Positions 15,569 to 24,183 are shown, numbered from the stretch's first letter. The stretch: DNA of 49,812 bases from Bradyrhizobium neotropicale (GCF_001641695.1 NZ_LSEF01000063.1:1-49812), one strand, 5' to 3'. Notes: generated from the letters alone by a model not told the origin. Numbers and translations are program-made.

Positions 15569-16328
15569 GGTGCGTCACCACATGCTGGTCGCCGAGATAG
15601 GCGCGCTTGACTTCGTCGTTCTGGCGGATCGCGGCCGGATCACCCGAGGCGATGACGCGGCCATAGACCAGCACCGAGATGCGGTCGGCGAGCGCGAACA
15701 CCGCCGGCATGTCGTGCTCGACCAGCACGATCGAGACTTCCTTGCGCAGCTCCTGCAGCAGTTTCACCATGCGCTGGGATTCGGTGACGCCCAGGCCCGC
15801 CATCGGCTCGTCCAGCAGCAGCAGTTTCGGCTTGCTCGCGAGCGCGACCGCGAGCTCGAGCTCGCGCCGCTCGCCATGGCTGAGCCGGGATACCACGACA
15901 TCGGCGCGATGGGACAGGCCGACGCGGTCGAGCGCGGCGTGCGCGGCATCGCGCAGTCCTTTCTCCTTGCGCGCATTGGCGAAGAAGCGGAACGACGTGC
16001 CGGCATGCGCCTGCGCAGCGAGTGCGACATTGTCGGCGGCGGTGAAATCGAGCAGCAGCGAGGTGATCTGGAACGAGCGCGCAAGCCCCAGCGCACAGCG
16101 GCGATAGGCCGGCAGATAGGTGATGTCGCGGCCGCCGAGCGAGACGGTACCGGCATGCGGGGCAAGATGTCCGGTGAGCTGGCTGATCAGCGTGGTCTTG
16201 CCGGCACCGTTCGGGCCGATGATGGCGTGCAGCTCGCCGGCCGCGACGTCGAGCGAGACGTTATCCGTCGCCGTGATGCCGCCGAAGCGGCGCACCAGCT
16301 TTTCGACGCGAAGCAGCGGGTCAGCCAC
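15561..16328 (-). CDS. HAAT-type ABC transporter ATPase, LivG-like
   Basis: A 255-aa ATPase with Walker A GPNGAGKTT (38-46), signature LSHGERRELELAVAL and Walker B KLLLLDEPMAGL. It starts with GTG at 16328, overlapping the end of the permease gene by 8 bp. Its own end overlaps the start of the LivF-like gene by 8 bp. Such overlaps indicate translational coupling within one operon. It works as a heterodimer with the LivF-like subunit. Confidence 0.93.
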   Translation of the reverse strand: MADPLLRVEKLVRRFGGITATDNVSLDVAAGELHAIIGPNGAGKTTLISQLTGHLAPHAGTVSLGGRDITYLPAYRRCALGLARSFQITSLLLDFTAADNVALAAQAHAGTSFRFFANARKEKGLRDAAHAALDRVGLSHRADVVVSRLSHGERRELELAVALASKPKLLLLDEPMAGLGVTESQRMVKLLQELRKEVSIVLVEHDMPAVFALADRISVLVYGRVIASGDPAAIRQNDEVKRAYLGDQHVVTHHG

Positions 16329-17265
16329 GATTGAGCCTCCCGAGCAGGCCCATGATGCCGCCGCGCCCGAACAGCACGATCAGCAGCAAGAGCGGGCCCA
16401 TGATCAGAGCCCAGTATTCGGTGATCTGCGACAAAAATTCTTCCAGCAGCAGATACACCACCGCGCCCATGACCGGGCCGAACAGCGTGCCCATGCCGCC
16501 GAGGATGACCATCACCATGAGGTCGCCGGAGCGGGTCCAGTACATCACGGCGGGGCTGACGAAATCGGTGTTGTTGGCGAGCAGCGCGCCGGCGAGCCCG
16601 CACATGGTGCCGGCAATGACGAAGCAGACGAGCTGGTAGCGCTTGGCCGGGAAGCCGATCGCCTGCAGGCGCTGCTCGTTGGAGCGCAGGCCCTGCACCA
16701 CGAGGCCGAAGCGCGAATTGACGACGCGCCAGATCAGGAAGATCACGCCGAGGAGGCCGGCGAGGCAGAGATAGTAGAACTGCACGCGGTCCGACAGGTT
16801 GATCAGGCCGGAGAAGTCGCTGCGCTTGTAGACCGTGAGGCCGTCGTCGCCGCCGTAGCGCGCGAGGCCCGAGGCGACGTAATAGGCCATCTGCGCGAAG
16901 GCGAGCGTGATCATGATGAAATAGACGCCGCGGGTGCGTAAGCTCAGCGCGCCGATCACGAGCGCAAACAGCGCGGAGGCCGCGAGCGCGACCGGAAACT
17001 GGACGAAGCCGGAGCCGACGCCTTCCTGCGCCAGAATGCCGACGGCATAGCCGCCGATGCCGAGATAGGCGGCGTGGCCAAAGCTCATCATGCCGCCATA
17101 GCCCATGATCAGGTTGAGGCTCGCGGCGGCCAACGCCAGGATGACGATGCGGGTGAACAGTGTCAGGATGAAGATGTTGCCGGACAGCGACGAATACAGA
17201 GGCAGCAGCACGAGGCCCGCCAGCATCAGGGCCGTGACGGCCTTGCTCACGTTCAAACCCTTCAT
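16321..17265 (-). CDS. HAAT-type ABC transporter permease, LivM-like
   Basis: A 314-aa multi-spanning membrane protein with the LivM landmark GYGGMMSFGHAAYLGIGGYA and the coupling-loop region LRSNEQRLQAIGFPAKRYQL. Hydrophobic segments recur along the whole length. The frame stays open far upstream through the preceding gene, but the real start is ATG at 17265 (MKGLNVSKAV), which overlaps the LivH-like stop in an ATGA arrangement. Confidence 0.92.
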   Translation of the reverse strand: MKGLNVSKAVTALMLAGLVLLPLYSSLSGNIFILTLFTRIVILALAAASLNLIMGYGGMMSFGHAAYLGIGGYAVGILAQEGVGSGFVQFPVALAASALFALVIGALSLRTRGVYFIMITLAFAQMAYYVASGLARYGGDDGLTVYKRSDFSGLINLSDRVQFYYLCLAGLLGVIFLIWRVVNSRFGLVVQGLRSNEQRLQAIGFPAKRYQLVCFVIAGTMCGLAGALLANNTDFVSPAVMYWTRSGDLMVMVILGGMGTLFGPVMGAVVYLLLEEFLSQITEYWALIMGPLLLLIVLFGRGGIMGLLGRLNRG

Positions 17266-18182
17266 CGACGGCTGGCCGGAAACAGCCCCTCCGGCCGCAC
17301 CACCAGCACGATCGCCATGAGGAGGTAGATCAGCATGGACGACAGCGCGGGCGCAGCGGTGGAGGCGGCAGCGCCGTTCAGCACCTGCCGCAATAGGTTG
17401 GGCAGGAAGGCGCGGCCAAGCGTGTCGATCATGCCGACGAAGATCGCGGCGAGGAAGGCGCCGCGGATCGAGCCGATGCCGCCGATCACGATGATGACGA
17501 AGGCGAGGATCAGGATGTTCTCGCCCATGCCGATCTGCACCGTGAGGATGGGCGCCTGCATCATGCCGGCAAGGCCTGCGAGCGCGGCGCCCAGGCCGAA
17601 CACCAGCGTGTAGAGCAGCTTGATGTTGATGCCGAGCGCGCCGATCATCTCGCGGTTGGAGGCGCCGGCCCGGATCAGCATGCCGATGCGGGTGCGCATC
17701 ACGCCGAGATAGAGCAGCAGCGCCACCAGCAGCGCCACCACGATGATCGCGAGCCGATAGGCCGGATAGTGGATGCCGGGCAGGATCGGCACTGGCACCG
17801 TGAGCCAGGCCGGCAGCGGCAGCGCGAGGCCCGCCGGGCCCCAGATCAGTCGCACGGCCTCGTTGAAGAACAGGATCAGGCCGAAGGTCGCCAGCACGTG
17901 GTCGAGATGGTCGCGTCCGTACAGATGCCGCAGTGCCGTAACTTCTAGCGCGATGCCGAGCAGCAGTGTCGCGCCGAGCGCCATCAGCGCGCCGAGGACG
18001 AAGCTGCCGGTCCACGCCGCGAAGGTCGCGGCGAAATAGGCGCCCATCATGTAGAGCGAGCCGTGTGCGAGGTTGACGAGATCCATGATCCCGAACACCA
18101 GCGTCAGGCCGGCGGCGAGCAGGAACAGCAGCAGGCCGAACTGCAATCCGTTCAAGAATTGTTCGACGACGAGCAGCATCAA
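17262..18182 (-). CDS. HAAT-type ABC transporter permease, LivH-like
   Basis: A 306-aa inner-membrane permease with LivH landmarks: LFLLAAGLTLVFGIMDLVNLAHGSLYMMGAY near the N-terminus (shown in part), RAGASNREMIGALGIN in the ATPase-contact loop, and FVIIVIGGIGSIRGAF. It is the first gene of the operon. The 569 bp upstream hold no binding-protein gene, unlike the second transporter at 23050-27699. Confidence 0.93.
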   Translation of the reverse strand: MMLLVVEQFLNGLQFGLLLFLLAAGLTLVFGIMDLVNLAHGSLYMMGAYFAATFAAWTGSFVLGALMALGATLLLGIALEVTALRHLYGRDHLDHVLATFGLILFFNEAVRLIWGPAGLALPLPAWLTVPVPILPGIHYPAYRLAIIVVALLVALLLYLGVMRTRIGMLIRAGASNREMIGALGINIKLLYTLVFGLGAALAGLAGMMQAPILTVQIGMGENILILAFVIIVIGGIGSIRGAFLAAIFVGMIDTLGRAFLPNLLRQVLNGAAASTAAPALSSMLIYLLMAIVLVVRPEGLFPASRR

Positions 18183-18751
18183 AACTCTTTCAGGCGCACG
18201 CAGAGTCGCGCCGATGTTCGAACACGGTCGCCATCAGTGAAAGAGCTCCCCCCGCCTCTTCAAGGCAGAAAAATGGGTAATGGCAGTATCGTTCCGAGGC
18301 AAGAGCGATTCTGCGCCAGACATGCACTTTGTTGCAGCTCGATGCCCGCAGCCGAGCAGCCTCGCAAGAGAGTTGCCGCGCGAATGGGTCAAGCTGCCGC
18401 ACCTACGGCTTCCACGGCGGAGCGATTGGTGGATGTTGAACGGTCAGGTTGCTGATGACGTCCGGCTGCAACTCATTGCGCGCAGGTGGGACGACGGGAT
18501 GCGCGTGATCACCTCGGTGGCAGGTAGGCTCCTAGCGGCCCATCCTTCGAGACGCCCGCTTTTGGCGGGCTCCTCAGGATGAGGTCTTATTTCGCGGCGA
18601 AATCCTAGACCCTCATGATGAGGAGCGCCGCCTTACGGCGCGTCTCGAACCATGAAGGCCGAGCGCGTTCGCGCCGCAAGAGCATATGCGTTAGCCCTGC
18701 CCTTGCGGGGGAGGTTGAAAGCGTGTCCTTCGGGAAAGGAAGAGGATGCGT
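18183..18751. other. Gene-free stretch upstream of the first HAAT operon
   Basis: Nothing coding is convincing in these 569 bp. The part near 18183-18400 must hold the operon promoter, though no clear -35/-10 pair was found. The rest contains a 124-bp dispersed repeat (18537-18660). Confidence 0.6.
18537..18660. repeat. Dispersed 124-bp repeat, copy 1
   Basis: Begins GGCCCATCCTTCGAGACGCC and ends near CATGAAGGCC. It contains two hairpins (CGCCCGCTTTTGGCGGGC and GCGCCGCCTTACGGCGCG) and the pair CTCAGGATGAG. Copy 2, nearly identical but inverted, is at 37538-37660. Confidence 0.85.
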
Positions 18752-18970
18752 CTAATGCGACGTCATCTGGTGCGAAAAGTCGTCCGGTTCGGCCATGACG
18801 GTGTCCACAGTGGAAGCTTCCAGCGCCGCCATCCGGAACAGATAGGCGAGCGTCGCCAATCCGGAGTCCTCTGCCATCTGCGCGAGCTCGAGCGCCATGT
18901 CGGACATGTAGCCGAGATTCTCGTCCTTCGTCTGTGCCATGATCTGGATGTCCCGCATGATATTCGACAT
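18752..18970 (-). CDS. Small protein translationally coupled to the AHL synthase
   Basis: A 72-aa protein (MSNIMRDIQIMAQTKDENLG...) with a predicted helical body rich in Met, Ala, Leu and Glu and an acidic, His-containing tail (MAEPDDFSHQMTSH). Its ATG at 18970 lies one base after the bjaI stop codon, so translation is probably coupled. An in-frame upstream Met would overlap bjaI and is less likely. No domain is recognised. I recall small conserved genes after bjaI-type synthases but no function. It may modulate signal synthesis, which is speculation. Confidence 0.72.
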   Translation of the reverse strand: MSNIMRDIQIMAQTKDENLGYMSDMALELAQMAEDSGLATLAYLFRMAALEASTVDTVMAEPDDFSHQMTSH

Positions 18971-18971
18971 C

Positions 18972-19631
18972 TCAGGCGGTCTTTCGTTGCGCTGCGGCAA
19001 GGCCGCAGCTGTTGGCACGGGCGATGGCATCGATGCGTGGACCGTCCTGCTGGATGACCTGCGTCATCCCGATGCGCTCCCGCACGACATCGAGCGACTG
19101 CTGGCGAACCTCGATCGTTGCCGCCATGGTCCACGAGTTCTCGATCAGGGCCGGCAATCCGAGCGGCGTCACGACGAACCCGATGTCGTGGAAGCGCGGC
19201 AACCACCAGGTCTCCATGACCAGGCAGAGTCGCTCGATGCCCTGTTCGAGACAGAACTCCTGCGCCGCGGCCATCAGTTGCAGGTTGAACGCGCCGTCGC
19301 GACGATCGCGCGTGACGAAGAAGCGCGACCACTCCCACACCAGCGGATCGGCGGGGCAGCCGCGCACCGCGGCGAGATGCGGAAAGACCTCGCTCATCAT
19401 CGTCGGCTTGGTGGTGGGATAGAGCCGAGAGCCGCCGAGCACGCGGCGGTCCTCCAGGGCGAGCAAATAGATCGCGTCCTCATTGTCATAGGCGTCGATC
19501 TCGCGGCCGTCGGGCCTGCGCAGCGCTTCCCACTTGCGCTCCTCGACGAAGATCTCGTGCCTCACCTGGAAATGCCGCTCGATCACCTCTTCATAGAGGT
19601 GTCGATTGTCGGCAGAAATCACATGAATCAT
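18972..19631 (-). CDS. bjaI: Acyl-homoserine-lactone synthase, BjaI/RpaI type
   Basis: A 219-aa LuxI-family synthase that makes a homoserine lactone signal from S-adenosylmethionine and an acyl donor. Invariant residues are present: Arg24, Phe28, Trp34, Asp46, Asp49, Arg69, Glu100, Arg103. The sequence fits the group that takes acyl- or aryl-CoA rather than acyl-ACP: BjaI (isovaleryl), BraI (cinnamoyl), RpaI (p-coumaroyl). Start at 19631 (MIHVISADN) is preferred over 19643 because GGGGGA lies six bases upstream. It follows bjaR on the same strand, with a lux-box-like palindrome between. The acyl group cannot be read from the sequence. Confidence 0.93.
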   Translation of the reverse strand: MIHVISADNRHLYEEVIERHFQVRHEIFVEERKWEALRRPDGREIDAYDNEDAIYLLALEDRRVLGGSRLYPTTKPTMMSEVFPHLAAVRGCPADPLVWEWSRFFVTRDRRDGAFNLQLMAAAQEFCLEQGIERLCLVMETWWLPRFHDIGFVVTPLGLPALIENSWTMAATIEVRQQSLDVVRERIGMTQVIQQDGPRIDAIARANSCGLAAAQRKTA

Positions 19632-19685
19632 GAAGTCCCCCATAGCTCGAAATGGGGGAAGCCTCGGAAAAAAAGCCCGGCACGA

Positions 19686-19707
19686 CTATTGGGAAATTTC
19701 CCAGTAG
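19686..19707. promoter_or_regulatory. lux-box-like operator upstream of bjaI
   Basis: The core TGGGAAATTTCCCA is a perfect 14-bp palindrome. It is extended by CTA on one side and TAG on the other with a single mismatched pair, giving a 22-bp near-perfect dyad. It is centred about 65 bp before the chosen bjaI start and 10 bp after the bjaR stop, the position expected for a LuxR-type activator site. Confidence 0.78.
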
Positions 19708-19717
19708 GCGCAGAGGC

Positions 19718-20446
19718 TCATGGATTGATGATTCTGTGGCGGATCGCGATCGCAACCGCATGCGTCCGGTTGACCGCGCCGAGCTTGCGCGCGGCGGTTG
19801 CAAGGTGCTCTTCTGCGGTGCGCTGGGTAATGCTCAGGATCTCGCCGATCTCCCAAGCGGACTTGCCTTGCGCGGCCCAGGCGATCACCTCGCGCTCGCG
19901 CGGCGTGAGCCGCGTCGACGGATGCGGCACCGGATCGAGCAGACGCCGAATGTGGTCGTAGCCGTACATCGCCATCAGATGCAGCGCCGGCTTGCTGCGC
20001 GCATTGAGATCGAGGTTGACGCCACCGAGCGAGACGCCAGCCTCATAGCCCGTCAGGCCATGAATCGGCACGACGAAGCCGCGCGACATACGGAAATCGG
20101 CGGCCCGCCGCATCACCTCGACAGCTCCGGGCTCGAGTTCCGCATCATAGGGCGCCTCGGACCATTCGAACGGATTCACCGTCTGCCGGCATTTGCGGAT
20201 GACCGGATCGACGCGGTCGAAGTTCCTCTCGGTATAGATCTTGAACCATTCCGCTGGCCAACGCTTGGCAAGCACCATCTGCGAGAAGCGCTGATCGGGA
20301 TTCGGTAAACCCGTCACGATCATGTGCTCAAACCCGAAGCGGTTGAACGCTGTTTCAAGCGCATCCATGGCATCCGGGACCCTCCTGTAGGCTCCCAGAC
20401 CTTCGATGAAGTCGAGCGCTTCCCGGCCATAGTCAACGGCGGACAT
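19718..20446 (-). CDS. bjaR: LuxR-family quorum-sensing regulator, BjaR/RpaR type
   Basis: A 242-aa regulator with an N-terminal autoinducer-binding domain and a C-terminal LuxR HTH (LTPREREVIAWAAQGKSAWEIGEIL...TAEEHLATAARKLG in two parts). Conserved ligand-pocket residues include the Trp and Tyr in WPAEWFKIYTE, the Asp in FDRVDPV and the Trp in NPFEW. The start at 20446 (MSAVDYGREAL) fits family length; a longer frame from 20503 adds an unlikely 19 residues. It probably activates bjaI through the palindrome at 19686-19707. Confidence 0.92.
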   Translation of the reverse strand: MSAVDYGREALDFIEGLGAYRRVPDAMDALETAFNRFGFEHMIVTGLPNPDQRFSQMVLAKRWPAEWFKIYTERNFDRVDPVIRKCRQTVNPFEWSEAPYDAELEPGAVEVMRRAADFRMSRGFVVPIHGLTGYEAGVSLGGVNLDLNARSKPALHLMAMYGYDHIRRLLDPVPHPSTRLTPREREVIAWAAQGKSAWEIGEILSITQRTAEEHLATAARKLGAVNRTHAVAIAIRHRIINP

Positions 20447-20613
20447 CAGCGAGATTCCCGTCCCTTGCCGTTCGGTATAGCACGTCTTTGGGGGCTGCCT
20501 CAATTCGCTGCTCCCGTAGTTTCCCGGTGCGACACGCGCGCCGAAGATTTAATCTACTTGTGGAAGAATGGGCGTCAAGATACACCTCCGATCGTCCGAA
20601 GCGGGAAACCACG

Positions 20614-20790
20614 ATGGAAGACGAGAACATCGCCCTCAACAGCGTGCTCGGCCTCGAACTCAACCGCGTGTTTTTCGCCGTCCGCGAAACGGCAAACAAG
20701 CAGAAGATCATCGAGTTCGCGCGCGAAGTGCTGGAAAGCGAGCGCGCAAAGCTGCCCGACAGCGCTTCCCCCGAGGGCCCGGCGAACTGA
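20614..20790 (+). CDS. Small hypothetical protein divergent from bjaR
   Basis: A 58-aa protein (MEDENIALNSVLGLELNRVFF...) that is mostly helical and charged with a Pro-rich tail. It has no signal peptide or Cys. The ATG at 20614 is preferred over an upstream frame opening at 20488 because composition becomes protein-like only after it. It is divergent from the quorum-sensing regulator (167-bp gap) and could share its promoter region. Function unknown. Confidence 0.6.
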   Translation: MEDENIALNSVLGLELNRVFFAVRETANKQKIIEFAREVLESERAKLPDSASPEGPAN

Positions 20791-20914
20791 GCCGCGCTGT
20801 TGCTGCAACGTTGCCGATGAAACCCATCGCGCGACGCCGCCGCCTCTCCATTTGTACGCGCCGATTTTAGTCCAACAATCTGACCGCGTTGCTCCGCCGT
20901 TGCGAGCCGCGCCC

Positions 20915-20946
20915 TCGCTTACCCTCCCCTGGAGGGGGAGGGTGAA
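20915..20946. repeat. Short palindromic repeat
   Basis: TACCCTCCCC and GGGGAGGGTGA arms with almost no loop, like 6300-6342. It lies between the 58-aa gene and the LysR gene and may be a terminator for the former. Confidence 0.55.
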
Positions 20947-21045
20947 GCGCCGCGCGGCTCTCCATGTTGACAAGCATTTGCCGCTGGAAGTCCTCACATT
21001 GCTCGTGAGATGATCGCCGCGATCGCCTTTCGGGATGTCCGGGAC

Positions 21046-21984
21046 ATGATGACGCTGCGCCAGGTCGAAGTGATCCGTGCCGTGATGGTGACGGGCACCA
21101 TCGGCGGCGCGGCGAAGCTGCTCAACGTGTCGGCACCCGGCATCAGCCGGCTGGTCAAATACACCGAGCGTTCGCTCGGCATCCGCTTCTTCCAGCGTCA
21201 GAACGGCCGCTACTTCCCGACGCCGGAGGCGGAGAACATTTTTGAGCAGATCAACGGCGTCTACAAAAAGGTCGACGATCTCTCCGAGATCATCTCCAAG
21301 ATCGGACGCGGCGGCTTGTCGGAGCTGCGCATCGGCTCGGTGCCGAGCATCTCGCAGGTGATGGTGCCGCGCGCGATCGAGCGCGTCCGGCGCCGTTATC
21401 CGGATCTCGGCATCGACATCAACATCCTCAAGCTCGAGGAGGCCATCGACTACCTCCTGCTCGGCCGTGGCGAGTGCGTTGCGATGAGCTACCGGCTCGA
21501 GCATTCCGGCCTCGACTTCATGCCGCTCGCCTCGGGCGAGCTCTATTGCATTGTGCCGCCCGGTCACGAGCTCGCCGGGCGGAAGCAGGTCTCGGCGGCC
21601 GAGATCACCCGCTATCCGCTGATCGGCATCGATCCCAACGATCCCTATGGACGGATCATGGCCGAGATCTTCGCGCGCCACCGGCTCGACTACAACATCA
21701 CCATCCGCGCGCGCTTCGGCACCACGGTCTGCGCGCTGGTGAAGGCGGGGCTCGGCATCGCCATCATCGACCAGTTCACGGTCGCCCATGGCGGCTACCC
21801 CGGAATCGAGCTGTTGAAGATCACCGAGCCGACGCGGTTCGACACCTACATCGCGGTAAAGCGCGGCGCGCCGCTGTCGCTCCACGTCGAATATTTCATC
21901 GAGGCGCTGCGCGCCGAGATGCGCGCTGTCGAGCCCTCCCGCAGCAATGGAAAAGGCGGCGCGGCGCGCGGCCGGCGAAAATAA
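21046..21984 (+). CDS. LysR-family transcriptional regulator
   Basis: A LysR-type regulator with an N-terminal HTH (LRQVEVIRAVMVTGTIGGAAKLLNVSAPGISRLVKY, in part) and a periplasmic-binding-like effector domain (LRIGSVPSISQVMVPRAIERVRRRYPDL...GLGIAIIDQFTV). The start could be 21010, 21046 or 21049; the last two place the HTH at the usual distance. It precedes the shikimate/quinate module on the same strand with a 132-bp gap and is the likely regulator of that module. LysR proteins commonly sense a pathway intermediate such as protocatechuate or shikimate. Confidence 0.9.
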   Translation: MMTLRQVEVIRAVMVTGTIGGAAKLLNVSAPGISRLVKYTERSLGIRFFQRQNGRYFPTPEAENIFEQINGVYKKVDDLSEIISKIGRGGLSELRIGSVPSISQVMVPRAIERVRRRYPDLGIDINILKLEEAIDYLLLGRGECVAMSYRLEHSGLDFMPLASGELYCIVPPGHELAGRKQVSAAEITRYPLIGIDPNDPYGRIMAEIFARHRLDYNITIRARFGTTVCALVKAGLGIAIIDQFTVAHGGYPGIELLKITEPTRFDTYIAVKRGAPLSLHVEYFIEALRAEMRAVEPSRSNGKGGAARGRRK

Positions 21985-22116
21985 CACCATGTTAGGTTTG
22001 CCGGATAAATGAGTAATTGTGTTAGGCAAGGGAAAGTCTATCGTCACTCTTGGAATTGCGCGGATTTCCCCGCTAATGGCCGGGAAACAACGCCCCTCAC
22101 GAGACGATAGTGGATC

Positions 22117-22995
22117 ATGTCGAAGCGCGGACCCGCCACCAGCAAGAAGCTCCTCACCGGCCTGCTCGGCGCGCCGATCGCACACTCCGCTTCTCCCGCC
22201 ATGCATGAGCGCGCCGCCGAGGCGCTCGGCTTGCGTGGCCATTACCAGCTCATCGAGATCGCCGGCGCGGATGCCGCACTGCTCAGCACGCTGCTCGAGG
22301 GCGTGCGCCGTCTCGGCTTCGCCGGCATCAACGTCACCTATCCCTACAAGGAGGCGGTGGTCCCGCTGCTCGACGAGCTGGCGCCGGGCGCCGCCGCCAT
22401 GGGCGCGGTCAATACCGTCGTCGTCAGGGACGGTCGGCTGATCGGCCACAACACCGACACCACGGGCTTTGCCCGCGCAGTGGCGCCGCTGCTGGCGCCA
22501 TCTGCCAACGCGGTTGCCGTCATTGGCGCCGGCGGCGTCGGCAAGGCGATCGCCTTCGCGCTGGCGAGCCTGGAGGTGGCCGACATCCGCATTTTCGACA
22601 GCGAGCCGGCGCGCGCCGGGAAACTCGCCTCGCTGCTTGCAGCGCGAAGCGGTGCCAGGGTCGCTAGAAGCGTCGAGGATGCGCTTGATGGCGCAACCGG
22701 CCTCGTCAACGGTACACCGGTCGGCATGCTGCCGAACCGGGGCATGCCGGTCCCGGCCACGCTGCTGCACGAGGGATTGTGGGTCGCCGACGCCGTCTAT
22801 TCGCCGCTGATCACGCCGCTGCTGGCGGCAGCGCGCGCCAATGGCGCGCGCATCATGACCGGGCGGGAGCTCGCGATCTATCAGGCCGCCGATGCCTTCG
22901 AGCTGTTCACGGGCCTTGCCCCATCGACCGAAGTCATGGGAGAGGCTTTCGACGAGGTGATGGCGACACGAAGCTCAACCTATCACGCAGCGTAA
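22117..22995 (+). CDS. aroE: Shikimate/quinate dehydrogenase family, probably catabolic and NAD-dependent
   Basis: A 292-aa AroE-family enzyme interconverting 3-dehydroshikimate (or dehydroquinate) and shikimate (or quinate). Substrate-binding SxS is Ser24/Ser26 (AHSASP), the catalytic pair is Lys78 (NVTYPYKE) and Asp114 (GHNTDTTGF), and the dinucleotide motif is GAGGVGKA (137-144). The second strand ends in IFDSEPAR with Asp161. An acidic residue here favours NAD over NADP, as in catabolic quinate/shikimate dehydrogenases, whereas biosynthetic AroE has a basic NRT-type clamp. Position at the head of a transporter-dehydratase set supports catabolism. Confidence 0.88.
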   Translation: MSKRGPATSKKLLTGLLGAPIAHSASPAMHERAAEALGLRGHYQLIEIAGADAALLSTLLEGVRRLGFAGINVTYPYKEAVVPLLDELAPGAAAMGAVNTVVVRDGRLIGHNTDTTGFARAVAPLLAPSANAVAVIGAGGVGKAIAFALASLEVADIRIFDSEPARAGKLASLLAARSGARVARSVEDALDGATGLVNGTPVGMLPNRGMPVPATLLHEGLWVADAVYSPLITPLLAAARANGARIMTGRELAIYQAADAFELFTGLAPSTEVMGEAFDEVMATRSSTYHAA

Positions 22996-23049
22996 CCCAA
23001 GCGGCCGGACACAAGGCCGCTGACACCATCAAGCGAACTGGAGGAGACG

Positions 23050-24180
23050 ATGAGATCGACCATTCTGGCAGGCGCCCTGCTTGCCTTTGCTGCCGCAACC
23101 GGCGCCCATGGCCAGGCGATCAAGCTCGCCGATGTCGCCGAACTCTCGGGCGGCGGCGCCACCGTCGGCACCAACTGGAAGAATGGCATCGACCTCGCGA
23201 TCGAGGAGATCAACGCCAAGGGCGGCGTGCTCGGCCGCAAGTTAGAGGTCACCCACGCCGACTCGCAATCCAACCCTGGTGTCGCCCGTGCCCAAGTGCA
23301 GAAGGCGCTCGACGCCGAGCCCTACGTGCTGCTCGGACCCGGCTACTCCGGCTCCGTGAAGGTGACAGCGCCGCTCGCAGCCGAAGCCGGCATCGCGCAG
23401 ATCATGGGCGGCGAGGCCGCCGAGCTGACGCAGGCCGGCAACAAGTTCCTGTTCCGCACCTCGTTCGGCCAGCAATCCTCGATGCCGAAGGTCGCAAGGT
23501 ACATCCACGACGAGATGAAGGCGAAGACGGTCGCAGTGGTCTGGGTCAACAATGACTTTGGCCGCGGCGGGCGCGACGTCGTCGTCAAGGAGCTCGACCG
23601 CCTCGGCTCAAAGGTCGTCGCCGACCTCTCGACCGAAGCCGGCCAGGCCGACTTCGCCGCCGACGTCGGCAAGATCAAGGCCGCCAATCCCGACGCCGTC
23701 TTCGTCTATCTCAACGAGGAAGAGAGCGCGCGCATCCTCAAGGAGCTGAAGCGCCAGGGCGTGACCGCGCCGCTGATGGGCGAGACCACGCTGATCGGCC
23801 AGAAGGTGATCGAGCTCGCGGGCGACGCCGCCAACGGCGCGCGCGGCCATGTCGGCCTCACCACCGACGCGCCTGTCGAGCTGATCAAGGCGTTCCGCGA
23901 CAAGTTCGCCAAGAAGTACAATTACGTGCCCGACCACAACGGCCTGAAGGGCTATCTCGCCGTCTACATGGTGAAAGCCACCACCGAGAAGATGGGCAAG
24001 GTCGATTCCAAGGGGTTCGCGGACACGCTGCACGGCTTGACGATCAAGGCCGCGGACGAGCCGGGCATCCTGATGGACGTCACCTTCGACCAGAACGGCG
24101 ACATCGATCGCCAGAGCTTCCTGGTCGAGGTCGTGGAAGGCAAGCAGGTCGTAAAGCAGGTGCTGCCGAAGGTGAAGTGA
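23050..24180 (+). CDS. HAAT-type ABC transporter substrate-binding protein
   Basis: A 376-aa periplasmic binding protein with a Sec signal peptide (MRSTILAGALLAFAAATGAHG) and the type I fold of the LivJ/K group (IKLADVAELSGGGATVGTNWKNG, then GVLGRKLEVTHADSQSNPGVA, in parts). It delivers substrate to the permeases at 24343-26213. In R. palustris related HAAT binding proteins take aromatic and hydroaromatic acids. The flanking dehydrogenase and dehydroshikimate dehydratase suggest shikimate or quinate, which is inferred. Confidence 0.92.
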   Translation: MRSTILAGALLAFAAATGAHGQAIKLADVAELSGGGATVGTNWKNGIDLAIEEINAKGGVLGRKLEVTHADSQSNPGVARAQVQKALDAEPYVLLGPGYSGSVKVTAPLAAEAGIAQIMGGEAAELTQAGNKFLFRTSFGQQSSMPKVARYIHDEMKAKTVAVVWVNNDFGRGGRDVVVKELDRLGSKVVADLSTEAGQADFAADVGKIKAANPDAVFVYLNEEESARILKELKRQGVTAPLMGETTLIGQKVIELAGDAANGARGHVGLTTDAPVELIKAFRDKFAKKYNYVPDHNGLKGYLAVYMVKATTEKMGKVDSKGFADTLHGLTIKAADEPGILMDVTFDQNGDIDRQSFLVEVVEGKQVVKQVLPKVK

Positions 24181-24183
24181 GGT

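Noticed and set aside
16321..18015. A 564-codon apparent fusion of two permeases
   Set aside because: The upstream half is a wrong-frame reading of the LivH-like gene. The real LivM-like start is 17265 with an ATGA overlap.
22038..22110. CTATCGTC and GACGATAG inverted pair upstream of aroE as a LysR operator
   Set aside because: The arms are about 57 bp apart, too far for a single LysR site; an 8-bp match at that distance could be chance.
20575..22770. 731-codon minus-strand frame across the LysR and aroE genes
   Set aside because: It is antisense to two clear genes on the plus strand and has no recognisable motif.
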